Below, piece by piece: positions 10,644 to 19,740 of a stretch of DNA of 64,000 nucleotides; positions within the stretch are counted from its first letter, which is position 1; the number at the start of each line of letters is the position of its first letter. This stretch comes from Flagellimonas sp. HMM57. Lineage in GTDB: Bacteria; Bacteroidota; Bacteroidia; Flavobacteriales; Flavobacteriaceae. Location of the stretch: the NCBI RefSeq assembly GCF_021390175.1, contig NZ_CP090004.1, positions 930,001-994,000 on the forward strand. Direction: 5' to 3'. The notes under the pieces were generated by a model that was not told the DNA's origin, did no database searches, and was given only the letters and a program-made list of their open reading frames with translations. Both the position numbers and the translations under genes were made by a program.

Positions 10644-10887
10644 ATGAATACCATTTTATTCGTTCAGTGGTGCAAATATACGATATTTTTATGTTTTGGA
10701 AAACTGTATCCAAATAAAACATGCGCATCCTCATGACAGATAGATCAGTGTTACGATAACATGCTTTATAGGCATATTCCAATTGAAACCGTTTGTTGCA
10801 CGATTTGCACTTGTACCGCTGTTTACTATTTTGAAAGCCACTTTTTACCACAGGCCCGTTACATTTGGGACAGCTTATTGCATCCAT
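10642..10887 (-). pseudogene. Truncated IS1-family InsA-like zinc-ribbon remnant
   Basis: 81-residue ORF. Residues 6-33 form a zinc ribbon, CPKCNG...RYKCKSCNKRF, followed by QLEYAYKACYRNTDL. This is the layout of the IS1 InsA N-terminus, including the aromatic run just after the second CxxC. After about residue 51 the similarity stops and the rest (MRMRMFYLDTVFQN...) reads through the rimP promoter and leader, so the helix-turn-helix part is lost. No InsB is present. I read it as an IS stub whose other end was deleted next to rimP. Confidence 0.65.
10673..10680 (-). promoter_or_regulatory. Probable -7 element for rimP-nusA-infB
   Basis: The reverse strand reads TATATTTG, a perfect TAnnTTTG, about 68 nt before the rimP ATG. 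A TTTTCC about 19 nt upstream is only a weak -33 match. Confidence 0.5.
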
Positions 10888-11059
10888 ATCCTAATTTGAT
10901 ACACAATACTATGAAAAAGCTTAATTTTAGGCCGTTCTTGACACGATGACCTGCATCAAGGCATCTATTAATGGCAAGAAACAATTAAAAAAAATTAGAT
11001 AAAATACTATAAATCAAAAATATATATCATGGCTTTTGACCATGTCCTATTTTGATACA
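10885..11059. repeat. Pair of 19-bp direct repeats, probable old IS ends
   Basis: CATATCCTAATTTGATACA (10885-10903) and CATGTCCTATTTTGATACA (11041-11059) match at 17 of 19 positions. The first overlaps the start of the InsA-like remnant, where an IS1 terminal repeat would be, so the second may be an end of another copy. The DNA between them (10904-11040) is AT-rich with no visible gene. Confidence 0.45.
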
Positions 11060-11069
11060 TTACCCCATA

Positions 11070-11195
11070 ATGGACAAGGAACTCTTGCAAAAGGTCAGGG
11101 ACATCGAGAGCTTTACCGAGGAAGAGCGCACCAAGATATACGAGCTTATCGATATGGCCATTAGTTACCACAAGACCAAAAAGGCCTACTCATAA
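11070..11195 (+). pseudogene. Short ORF resembling the C-terminal tail of an XRE-type regulator
   Basis: 41 codons (MDKELLQKVRDIESFTEEER, ending YHKTKKAYS). The pattern of a polar amphipathic helix, then 'FTEEERTKIYELIDMAI', then a basic end resembles the tail behind the DNA-binding domain in small Bacteroidota XRE-family regulators. No helix-turn-helix is encoded upstream, so this is probably the leftover 3' end of a gene. A terminator-like hairpin follows directly, consistent with a genuine old gene end. Family identity is from memory of the pattern and uncertain. Confidence 0.4.
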
Positions 11196-11200
11196 AAAAA

Positions 11201-11226
11201 CCACAGTTTTACACTGTGGCCTTTTC
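11201..11226. terminator. Bidirectional hairpin terminator
   Basis: CCACAGT, a 5-nt loop and ACTGTGG, with a run of A on the left and TTTTCTTTTT on the right. It lies between the regulator-tail ORF (+) and the lipoprotein gene (-). Confidence 0.75.
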
Positions 11227-11247
11227 TTTTTATGATTCTTAAAAGTC

Positions 11248-11817
11248 TTAAAGATTTATCCAATTTGATTTTAAAACCATCCCTTCGCCACCTTTATTTT
11301 TGTTTTTCACCAACCAGTTAAGCCTTATCTGTTCATCATCTTTTTTAACTTTCAGACGATTAGTGTTGATACATAGCTTTTTATTAAAAGTTACATTTGA
11401 TTTCAACATGTCGATTGATCCGCCATCATCTTTTATCCTAAAAACAGACGAAACGGGTATAGTTTCTGTATCAAATGTCCTTACCTCTGAAAAAAACCTT
11501 TTATCACCTTTAGAGTTTTCAACTACAATCTGATCATCTTCGACTATATTCAATACTTCATTCAATGAATGTGTTTTCAATATTTCGCTATCTTGAAAAT
11601 CGTCTTCGAATAGTTCAAATACGGTCCAATCAATTTCTGTATCACTCTCAACATTAATGAATGTCAAACTAATACAATCCGAATATTCTTTACAACCATC
11701 ACATTCTGTCCTTTCTACTATTTCTACGGAGATATTGTTCTTTTTATCTCTACTGCAAGAAGTTATCAGTACAAAAAACAAAACAATGAAGTTCATTCTT
11801 AATATTGTCTTTGTCAT
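11248..11817 (-). CDS. Lipoprotein of unknown family, candidate immunity protein for the RHS toxin
   Basis: 189 residues. A signal peptide ends in a lipobox (FVLITSC, Cys21), so the mature protein should be a membrane-anchored lipoprotein. The mature part is acidic and has a cysteine cluster (ECDGCKEYSDC). I do not recognise the family. Its ATG overlaps the stop of the RHS gene as ATGA, a 4-nt overlap that implies coupled translation. A small gene directly behind a polymorphic toxin usually encodes its immunity protein, and a lipid anchor would suit a toxin acting in the periplasm. The immunity role is inferred from position only. A hairpin terminator follows. Confidence 0.75.
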   Translation of the reverse strand: MTKTILRMNFIVLFFVLITSCSRDKKNNISVEIVERTECDGCKEYSDCISLTFINVESDTEIDWTVFELFEDDFQDSEILKTHSLNEVLNIVEDDQIVVENSKGDKRFFSEVRTFDTETIPVSSVFRIKDDGGSIDMLKSNVTFNKKLCINTNRLKVKKDDEQIRLNWLVKNKNKGGEGMVLKSNWINL

Positions 11818-14800
11818 TTTAAAGCCTTTTGCTGTTTGTTAACTTCATCCTTATATTTTTGGGTGGTCTTGGAAAAAGTTGGGGATTGCTTTTGTTTTTT
11901 ATAAGCCCCTTCCTCCCTATATTTCGTGTATTCTTTACTATTATTAAAAACTTTGGTGTCACCTCTTTGAGATATATGTCCTTCCTCATGCTCTAAAGTA
12001 CTTCTCAGGTTATAAACATTATTCAAAGACGTATGCTCAGATTTATTCCTATCAATTGAGATGTCTAACGTCTTCTCTTCGGTTGGCGTCTTGACCACTT
12101 TACCATCACTTATTTGAATACCACCTATACTGGTCGCAAAAGTTTCTGATTTATCATCTGCATCCGTTGAAACGGTAACCTCTCCAAAATCTGCATCGGG
12201 TGTGGCCTGTTTTATTTGAGAATCAACATAAAAGTTCAGTAGGCCATCGTCACCCACAAGTTTGCCGTCCTTGGTGATTTCCAATTGCTGATCCCCTTCG
12301 CTTAATTCGCTATCGAAAGTAAGGGCAACATTAACATCTCCATCATTTGTTCCATCATCGTATATTATTTCACCTTTCAGGTTGATTATTTGCAACAAAG
12401 GAGACATTCCATCAGGGTCAGTAAATATTATTGGATTGTTGAACGCATAATTATACGGTGAGTGCCTACGCATCTGCTCGGCCAATGGATCGATGTTCAT
12501 CCATCTTCCCAAGGCAGGATCATAATTACGTGCACTTACATCATACCACTCAAGCCCTAATTCTTCTTGGTATTCTTTCCCACCAAACTTCCACCGTTGT
12601 GCGGTACTGTTGCCCAATGGTGACACCACATCATTGTACCCTTTATGTTCAAGTCCGAAGGGATAGTAGTTGTTCTCCTCCACGATTTCGGTGGTGCCGT
12701 TGTTGTCCATAAAGCTCAACCGCACGTTCCCCAAGTGGTCCTTGTAATTGTAGACATAGTCGTAGCTTCCCTGTCCGTCTGGGGTCACATAGCCCTCTAG
12801 GTGGTTAAAGAACTGTAACTGCCCGTTTTGGTACACGAAGTTGCCCGCATAGTCTGTCACAGAACTTCCCACGGTCTTGCGCAACTTGGTCCCCGTGGCA
12901 TCGTAAATATACGAAATGGTACCGTTGTTGCCGTTCCCGTTTATCGAAATGCTCATGGGCAGGTTCAAATGGTTGTAGGTAATACTTGTTATCCCCTTGT
13001 TGGCATCGGAGGTCATGTTCCCGTTTACATCATAGGTATATTCGGTTCCACTACCGTTGGCATCCACAAAACCATAGGTGTCACTTGCATTGTTGTCCGC
13101 AACATTGGTGAGCTTGTTTCCGCTATCATAGGTGTACACCAAGTCGTCCATCGTGCCAAAGCCCGTGTTGTTCGCCAAGGAAGGGCTTGCGCTTGTCCAT
13201 CCCAGGCGTTTCAATGTCTCTAGGTTCCCCATCTTGTCATAGGTGACATCGGCAAGGTTGTACCTCCCCGTGTTATCAATTGCACCCGTGATCCTATTGA
13301 GAGCATCGTAGGAATACCGGTAGTGCTTCAAGGAACTGTCATCTGTATTCGCCGTTCTCCATTTCGTTTCGGATATGTTTCCGTTAAACAATGGAGTGCC
13401 GCCATGGTCGACCGTATTGTAGTTGATGCCGAAAGCAAAAAGGTCATTGCCCAAGGATGCCGTATTGTTGATCTGTTTGAGCCACCCCCTTACGTTGTAC
13501 TCATAGTTGACCGTTTGTAGTCCAGCAGTGGCACCATAATCCGCTCCAGGGATTCCGCCCACTTTTTTGGCAATCAATTGTCCCAGTTCGTCGTATTTGT
13601 TATATACTATGAGCTCTTCTGCTCCACTGCTACCTTCAATACGCAGGGTAACATCCCCACTAATGGTGGTGACAGGGCTAACGGCAATACTATTGGAAGC
13701 CACTTGGTCCGTGGTAATATTACCAGATAAGAGCAAGTCAACATCAATTTGGCCCATACCACCCCCATTATCTCTAGGGCAAGTATCGCCTAAGGTACCG
13801 TCTCCAATACACTGAGTCTGACTCAACAATCTGCCCACATGATCGTATTCAAAGTTGTCCACGGTCACAATAGGGGCGTTAGCACCCTTTGTATGGGTGG
13901 TGACCACCTTTTCGGGCCTGCCCACAAAGTCGAGCTTTGTCTCTATTTGTATGAAGGTCTGCAACAGTTCATTGATGTTCCCCTCTGCAATGACCCTGCC
14001 TTTCTCGTCGTAGGCCTTGGCCCACCTGATCCATTTGTCATCGTTACCGTCCAGCACCAATATGCCCCCACCAGTGGACAGCCCCTTTACGTTCTGTGCA
14101 ACCGTTTGTCCCAATACCGTAGTGGGAAGTGAATAGCCAAAAAGCGGAAAATTGTAGTCATCGTAAAAGTTGAGGACGTGTATCTGCGGTACACCAGAAC
14201 TATTGAAAATGGATGGATAGGTATTGTTCGTATACACATCTCCTACACGTTCTTCGTATTGTGCAGCGGCACTTTCCACATTGGCCTGTGCCTGGGTGCG
14301 TGTTACGTTAAGGTCCAGTATTCCCGCCAGTACCACCCTGCCAAAGGCATCGTACTTGGTGTAGGACCATTCGTTATTGGCCCGTTGCACCGTATCCTGT
14401 GTCATTACGGGTTGGTCCAAGGTATTATAGACGATATGTTCCCAGCCCTTGCCCGGCAGCTTTTTTTCCACCAGTCGGTTACGGTGGTCGTATTTGTACT
14501 GGTAGCAGAGTTCGTTGCGTTCCACAGTGGTCACCCCATTGGAAGTGTCCACCTTTGGTGGTATCACATAGGTAAGGTTTCCGTAGTCGTCGTAGACGTA
14601 GTAGGTGTCGTGCGGGATTTCCTTCTCATTGGACTGAACGGTACCATCATCATTTAGATCTATATCCGCATAGGTGCGTTTAAGTACTACCTGCCCCTGT
14701 TTGTTCTTAAATTCTTCAATGGTATGAAGCTTGCCGCTGACAGTGCTATGGTTTTCGTCACGAGTAATGGTCTTGTACAACTCGTTGGCGGTATAATAAG

Positions 14801-16274
14801 CGTTGAGATTAAGAACTGGATTGTCTCTTCCCATATCAAGGTTAACAAGGAAAAGACGTACCTCATCGGTGCTGTTTGCCAAATAACCAAACTCTATGGC
14901 ATGGTCATCAGCATCTGGCACTACACTGCCCTGGGCATCTTTGGCCAGCGCCCAATCCTCACCTGGGGCGGCTTGTTTGAGTATCCTGTTCAGGGGGGAA
15001 GTTTCAAAATACTTTTCCGAATAGGGATTTACATCGATTCCCGATACACTGGGAAAGTCATCCCCGTAGGTATTCGGGTCGTCATAATAATCTCGAGTGG
15101 CACCTTTCATGTCTCCTGTCCTAAACTTGCCCATCTCGCCATTGGGCTCCACAAAGGGCAGCCATTCCCTGATCTGTCTTCCAAAATTATCATATTCTAT
15201 ATGGGTAACGATGTCCTTTTTTCCAAGGTTGGCCCCATCCACTGCAGATTGTGCAATGGCAACTTGTTGCATAGGTCTTCCCAGGCCATCGAAATAGACG
15301 ATGCTCTGAATGACCGCTTCAGATTGTGTGAAAAAGTTAAAATTATTCTGGTCTATACCGTCTTCAGCCTGCATATCGGCTGCATTTTTCTGGTAAGTAC
15401 GGGTATAAATATAGTTTTGGTCCGAAGGGTTATCGGGCAACGCATTATGGCATTCATTAGAACCATCATATTCGTTGGGACAGTTATCCAAAATAGGATT
15501 TGTGGTCCAATTACCTTGTCTGTTGTTACAATCAGGTTCACCTATACTATCTGGATTTCTAAACCCGTCCCCATCACTATCTGCATACCATGTTCTTGCC
15601 AAACAAGGTTGCGTAAAAGACTCGTTGATTCCGGGGAACACCCCATTTGGATCATTTCCGACTATTATGACCGACCGTTCGTTGGCCGTATCGTTCGAAA
15701 GGAATGTAACGTTTATGGTCGTTTGGTTAGGTTGGGTCACACTGACCCAATAGGGAAGATCTACAGGTTCATAATTTTCGTTCAATTCTTTGAAACTATA
15801 AGAAGTCTGACCACTACAGTTTGAATACACTAGAGTATAGGTAATGGTCTGTTGGCTACCATCCAAGGCATCGCCATTGTCAAAGCCCGTTACCGTGCAG
15901 CTTGGAGGGGGCGGCGGAGGGGGCGGGGGTGTACCATCTTGGGTCACTTTTACCCTGCCCGATAATCCATTGTTCCACAAAATATTGACCCAACCGCTAC
16001 GTTCTTCATCAGTATTTTCAGGAACGTTTACTGTTAGGGTAGTTCCAACAATATTCGCACTGGTGACCCAGTCGGGAAAACTTCCCAAACTAAAGAAACC
16101 TCCGGAACAGTTATGGGTAATGGTCCTTGATGCAAAACCGCCATTTTCAGGAAAGTCTATTTGCGGTGCCGTGGCACCGTAACAAGATTGTGCATTTATA
16201 TTGTTGATCGTTGTTAAAAAAATACCAAGAGCAACAATTAGTTGTGCAATATTTTTGTTTATATATTTTATCAT
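11814..16274 (-). CDS. RHS-repeat polymorphic toxin with C-terminal HEEGH metallopeptidase-like domain
   Basis: 1486 residues. In order: signal peptide (ends INAQ); two beta-sandwich modules resembling BACON domains joined by a nine-proline linker; a short D-x-D-x-D-G calcium-loop-like stretch (WYADSDGDGFRN); a DUF6443-like segment (YFDGLGRPMQQVAIAQS); then many RHS/YD repeats, ending in the RHS core signature (DPALGRWMNIDPLAEQ, YNYAFNNPIIFTDPDGM). From about residue 1294 a variable tip of 193 residues follows, with HEEGH at 1429-1433 (plus-strand 11976-11990) and a downstream REEGAY that could supply a third zinc ligand. The tip is visibly more AT-rich than the core, as expected for a swapped toxin cassette. 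The ATG at 16274 is 15 nt after the upstream RHS gene. Confidence 0.88.
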   Translation of the reverse strand: MIKYINKNIAQLIVALGIFLTTINNINAQSCYGATAPQIDFPENGGFASRTITHNCSGGFFSLGSFPDWVTSANIVGTTLTVNVPENTDEERSGWVNILWNNGLSGRVKVTQDGTPPPPPPPPPSCTVTGFDNGDALDGSQQTITYTLVYSNCSGQTSYSFKELNENYEPVDLPYWVSVTQPNQTTINVTFLSNDTANERSVIIVGNDPNGVFPGINESFTQPCLARTWYADSDGDGFRNPDSIGEPDCNNRQGNWTTNPILDNCPNEYDGSNECHNALPDNPSDQNYIYTRTYQKNAADMQAEDGIDQNNFNFFTQSEAVIQSIVYFDGLGRPMQQVAIAQSAVDGANLGKKDIVTHIEYDNFGRQIREWLPFVEPNGEMGKFRTGDMKGATRDYYDDPNTYGDDFPSVSGIDVNPYSEKYFETSPLNRILKQAAPGEDWALAKDAQGSVVPDADDHAIEFGYLANSTDEVRLFLVNLDMGRDNPVLNLNAYYTANELYKTITRDENHSTVSGKLHTIEEFKNKQGQVVLKRTYADIDLNDDGTVQSNEKEIPHDTYYVYDDYGNLTYVIPPKVDTSNGVTTVERNELCYQYKYDHRNRLVEKKLPGKGWEHIVYNTLDQPVMTQDTVQRANNEWSYTKYDAFGRVVLAGILDLNVTRTQAQANVESAAAQYEERVGDVYTNNTYPSIFNSSGVPQIHVLNFYDDYNFPLFGYSLPTTVLGQTVAQNVKGLSTGGGILVLDGNDDKWIRWAKAYDEKGRVIAEGNINELLQTFIQIETKLDFVGRPEKVVTTHTKGANAPIVTVDNFEYDHVGRLLSQTQCIGDGTLGDTCPRDNGGGMGQIDVDLLLSGNITTDQVASNSIAVSPVTTISGDVTLRIEGSSGAEELIVYNKYDELGQLIAKKVGGIPGADYGATAGLQTVNYEYNVRGWLKQINNTASLGNDLFAFGINYNTVDHGGTPLFNGNISETKWRTANTDDSSLKHYRYSYDALNRITGAIDNTGRYNLADVTYDKMGNLETLKRLGWTSASPSLANNTGFGTMDDLVYTYDSGNKLTNVADNNASDTYGFVDANGSGTEYTYDVNGNMTSDANKGITSITYNHLNLPMSISINGNGNNGTISYIYDATGTKLRKTVGSSVTDYAGNFVYQNGQLQFFNHLEGYVTPDGQGSYDYVYNYKDHLGNVRLSFMDNNGTTEIVEENNYYPFGLEHKGYNDVVSPLGNSTAQRWKFGGKEYQEELGLEWYDVSARNYDPALGRWMNIDPLAEQMRRHSPYNYAFNNPIIFTDPDGMSPLLQIINLKGEIIYDDGTNDGDVNVALTFDSELSEGDQQLEITKDGKLVGDDGLLNFYVDSQIKQATPDADFGEVTVSTDADDKSETFATSIGGIQISDGKVVKTPTEEKTLDISIDRNKSEHTSLNNVYNLRSTLEHEEGHISQRGDTKVFNNSKEYTKYREEGAYKKQKQSPTFSKTTQKYKDEVNKQQKALK

Positions 16275-16289
16275 CTTTCTTGGTGTTTA

Positions 16290-19200
16290 TTAGTTGGTCT
16301 CTCCCTTAAAGTGATATTCATAGTCCGTTAGGATGTCGCCGTTGGCATCCCTTACCTCTTTGAGGCGGTTGAACGAATCGTATATGTAATAGGTAGTATA
16401 GCCCTTAGGGTCTGTGACGCTGGTAACCCCGATTAAAGGGTCATAGGTATAGGTGGTGACCATGGCGCCCTTCAAAACGGAATGTTTCCTGATGTTGTCC
16501 AAGGTAAGCCTTAGTGTACCTTCCTTGCCCAAATAATTCAGGGTTCGGTCATCATCTTTATCGGATTGTACTCTTGCGGTATCGATTAGGCTCTGTAGCT
16601 CAGGTGTAATATCTTCCGATTTTAGATTCTCTATCTTGGCTATGGGGTACTCTTGGTTGTAGCCCCATAGATATAAGACATGTAAGCCATCGGCTTGTGA
16701 GACTTCTAAAAGATTTCCCCTATCGTCATACTCATGATAAATGACACGATTTTCCAAAAGCTGCGAACTTTTGTTTGTTTGAATAGAACTTGAAACTATA
16801 TTATTATACACCGTTTTGTAAAGGTTGCGCTGTATGGACAATACTTTTCCATTCTTTTTAGTGACACTTTGTATGGGTGTTGCCGTACGATGTTGGTTTG
16901 CCTTATTAAGAAGAAGTAACTGGTCACGTTCATCCGGAGTAAGCACTCCACCCTCATTAAGAGAGTTGATATCGCTGATATCATCAGGATAGTAGGTCTT
17001 GGTTTCCAAAATACCCAAGTCACCTATTGTTGTATTTGTCTTTACCAAATTCGTATGAAGAAGACCATTATCATAGAAAAAGTCTTTTACGGTAGTAATG
17101 CCATCATTTATAATGGTACTCTTTTTTAAACGCTTCCAAACAATGGGTTCCGTATAATGAGTCAAAAAATAGCGAATACTATAATAAGAGTATGGATTTT
17201 GGTCGCTGGGATAGTATCCCTCTCTACTTACATCCCAGCGAGCACCGGCCTTAAATCCTTCTACAGGGTTCTGTGCGTTTATCTCTTCATACTCGTTGAT
17301 CGTTTTAGAAATGGGATCTGGGTTGCCATTTTCAAAGGTTTCTTGTAGGAGTAATTGTCCCCTGTCCCAACTACGGTCCACTAAAAAAGCAACTGGCCCA
17401 GAACCTTGGTAGGTTTCATCCTTGGTATCAGCATAGTGGTACCAGGTATATCCCTGATGGTTTTCTGGAGTGCCATTGTATTCTTTTACAGAGGTATAAA
17501 AAACCGTGGCCTGATTTTTTGACATGGTGGGTGAAGAGGCGACCCCAATAGAATATGTTACAATATTAGTACTTGGGACACAATTCCCTTCCTGAACTAA
17601 ATCTGGCTGACCAGCAAAATGATATGCCCTACGATAGAAAAAGTCATTTGAAGCGATAAAACGATTACCATTATATACCCCTGATGACAATAAGGGATTG
17701 TCCCGTTGCACATATTCATAAGATTTGACCCATTGGATGGTATCGTCCCCATTCATACTGGAGATTTTTTTAATGCGCAATCCTCCTGCTATTTTTTCCA
17801 CAACTGTATTTTGACCAGATTCGATGGTCCTACAGGTATTGCCCTCATATTCAAATAGGGTATAGCCCTTGGTTGGAAAAACAATTTTGTTCAATGTTCC
17901 ATGTTCGGCAAACAATGGATTGGGATCCCTATCGGCACCGCCCAGATTAAATGTAAAACCTGCCTCTGTAGTTTGTACTCTGGGAGCAAGGGAACTATTG
18001 GATTTACCATTATAATAGCCCCAATAATCTTGGGAATTCGAAAAACGGGGAGGAACATGGTTGTGACTATAAGAAAACCGGTATGGGTTGCTGCCCACCC
18101 CATTCGAGGCAATTTCGGTCACAGTGTTCAATTTAAGTTTTACATTGTTGACACCGCTATCAGGCACACCAAAATAACCAAAACCCAATTGAAAGCTTTT
18201 TATGGGATGGTCTATACCATCTATAGTGGAGTACAGTTTGACTTCATCCAGCCTTAACTCATCATCAGCGGGATCATCTTCCCTATTACCCCTAGAGGAT
18301 TGAAAAAGTATATATCCATTTTTAAAATTTACTTTACTTATTTTCTTGACATCAAAAAAAGTAGTGCTGAAAGGTTGTGTATGTGGTTGTGATGAAGGGA
18401 TATCATAATTAGCAGGATTGCAAGGGTCGTTAAAATATCTGGAATGCCTATCAGAATAGCGCCAATCATTGACTTGCCCATTGCTAGAGACCAATTCATA
18501 TTCAAATGTAATCTCATCATTGTTATTCGGGCCTGTTAGCTTTTTTAGGTGCCATACGTTAGTTGAGGATACATAATATTGATTATTTGGCCCGTTAATG
18601 GTATGTCCCGATTTTTCTGGGTAACCAAATTCCGCAGTAATCCCTTCTGGGGTGACTATTGAGAAACCCACAATCTCATTTCCGGTAAATAAGGGAGTTA
18701 TGGCCAAATCTGCATGGGGGATTAAGGCAATGGTTGCATCTAAACGATTGCTGGAATGGTTAAATACAAATTTCCCTGAATAGCCCATAAAGTCATAACT
18801 GAAAATATCCGGTTCTGTATCTACGACTCCCAATAACATAAGCTCGGTTACACCAGCACTATCAGCAGGATTATAATTTCCATCATAAACTCGATTTATA
18901 TACCCTTCATTGCTTTCATCTGCGCTGCCTCTTACCGTTCTGGTAATTGCACCCCCTGCCCTTAGTGTCCAACCCAGCCCGGTCCAACTTGCCCTTTGGT
19001 TCACCTGAACACCACTGGCATGGTAGCTTAATGATATCGGCACACTTATTGGCCCGGATTGTGCTGAGAAAAAGGGAATGGAAATGTTAGGAACCCCGGT
19101 ATGCATACTTACCGGGTAATTCCCATATTTTTCGAACTCCCACATAGTAGGCGACGGTGGCAATTCATTGATTTGTGTCGGGTTCTCTGGAAAACCTTGT

Positions 19201-19307
19201 GACATAATGGATTTTGACCAGATTAAACAGCAAAAAATCAATAACAAAAGCTTACCACTTTTTTTTGTTAAATAGAATACTTTTTTTTCTGCTTTTTTAT
19301 TTCTCAT
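16290..19307 (-). CDS. RHS/SpvB-like repeat protein, partner of the downstream RHS toxin
   Basis: 1005 residues. The basic N-terminus and hydrophobic segment (LLLLIFCCLIWSKSIMSQ) suggest export. The next part (GVPNISIPFFSAQSGPISVPISLSYHASGVQV...GLGWTLRAGGAITR) is typical of the N-terminal shell of SpvB/TcdB-like and RHS proteins. YD-type repeats dominate the C-terminal third (YHEYDDRGNLLEVSQADG, YIYDSFNRLKEVRDANG) and the protein ends right after one. It has no RHS core end signature or toxin tip, so it is not a complete toxin itself. It lies 15 nt upstream of the RHS toxin, in the same operon. It may build the first half of a shared shell or help secretion; this is inference. Confidence 0.85.
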   Translation of the reverse strand: MRNKKAEKKVFYLTKKSGKLLLLIFCCLIWSKSIMSQGFPENPTQINELPPSPTMWEFEKYGNYPVSMHTGVPNISIPFFSAQSGPISVPISLSYHASGVQVNQRASWTGLGWTLRAGGAITRTVRGSADESNEGYINRVYDGNYNPADSAGVTELMLLGVVDTEPDIFSYDFMGYSGKFVFNHSSNRLDATIALIPHADLAITPLFTGNEIVGFSIVTPEGITAEFGYPEKSGHTINGPNNQYYVSSTNVWHLKKLTGPNNNDEITFEYELVSSNGQVNDWRYSDRHSRYFNDPCNPANYDIPSSQPHTQPFSTTFFDVKKISKVNFKNGYILFQSSRGNREDDPADDELRLDEVKLYSTIDGIDHPIKSFQLGFGYFGVPDSGVNNVKLKLNTVTEIASNGVGSNPYRFSYSHNHVPPRFSNSQDYWGYYNGKSNSSLAPRVQTTEAGFTFNLGGADRDPNPLFAEHGTLNKIVFPTKGYTLFEYEGNTCRTIESGQNTVVEKIAGGLRIKKISSMNGDDTIQWVKSYEYVQRDNPLLSSGVYNGNRFIASNDFFYRRAYHFAGQPDLVQEGNCVPSTNIVTYSIGVASSPTMSKNQATVFYTSVKEYNGTPENHQGYTWYHYADTKDETYQGSGPVAFLVDRSWDRGQLLLQETFENGNPDPISKTINEYEEINAQNPVEGFKAGARWDVSREGYYPSDQNPYSYYSIRYFLTHYTEPIVWKRLKKSTIINDGITTVKDFFYDNGLLHTNLVKTNTTIGDLGILETKTYYPDDISDINSLNEGGVLTPDERDQLLLLNKANQHRTATPIQSVTKKNGKVLSIQRNLYKTVYNNIVSSSIQTNKSSQLLENRVIYHEYDDRGNLLEVSQADGLHVLYLWGYNQEYPIAKIENLKSEDITPELQSLIDTARVQSDKDDDRTLNYLGKEGTLRLTLDNIRKHSVLKGAMVTTYTYDPLIGVTSVTDPKGYTTYYIYDSFNRLKEVRDANGDILTDYEYHFKGETN

Positions 19308-19740
19308 AGGAAGTACGCATTAGGTTATTTAAAGTGATAAATCCATAATTCTTTTTCTCTTGTTCAAGGATATAAAATATCAGTTTCTCAGTCTTCTCTA
19401 ACAAAAATTTGTTCACCTTACCCAGCTCAACACTACCGACACTGACCTCCGCCACCATTATGGAAAGTGTATTGGACAAATACCAAGTCAGTACTTTGAG
19501 TACTCCTCTTAGCCTAGATACCAATATTATAAGCCTCACCCGTGTCCTATCTAAAGCGTCTACCTTCATCACTCGTTTTAGAGACTTCAGCATAAATGAC
19601 AAACGAACCTTCTTATGGACTTCAACTATCAGAAATAATAGGTACTCCGTTAAAAACCTATCCAATTGTTTCATTCTTTTCTGGGCGATATTTCCAAGAA
19701 TCTTCTTGTAATGGGATAATACACGACACCACAAAGTCAT
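19297..19740 (-). pseudogene. Decayed ORF with a tail like Flavobacteria surface/tail-fibre proteins
   Basis: 147 codons, very basic and leucine-rich, without a clear domain in its first two thirds. The end (AEVSVGSVELGKVNKFLLEKTEKLIFYILEQEKK) follows the common C-terminal pattern 'SAxEVxxxGVxLGxMNxxLLxKxEELTLYxIEQxKK' of flavobacterial surface or tail-fibre-like proteins, with key positions changed (EEL to EKL, LTLY to LIFY). That suggests a decaying 3' end rather than a functional protein. It overlaps the start of the RHS partner gene by 11 nt on the same strand. A real small basic protein cannot be excluded. Confidence 0.35.

Noticed and set aside
14724..15824. Long plus-strand open frame (366 codons) inside the RHS toxin gene
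   Set aside because: It lies opposite the clearly coding RHS frame, has no recognisable domain and is a by-product of that gene's codon use.
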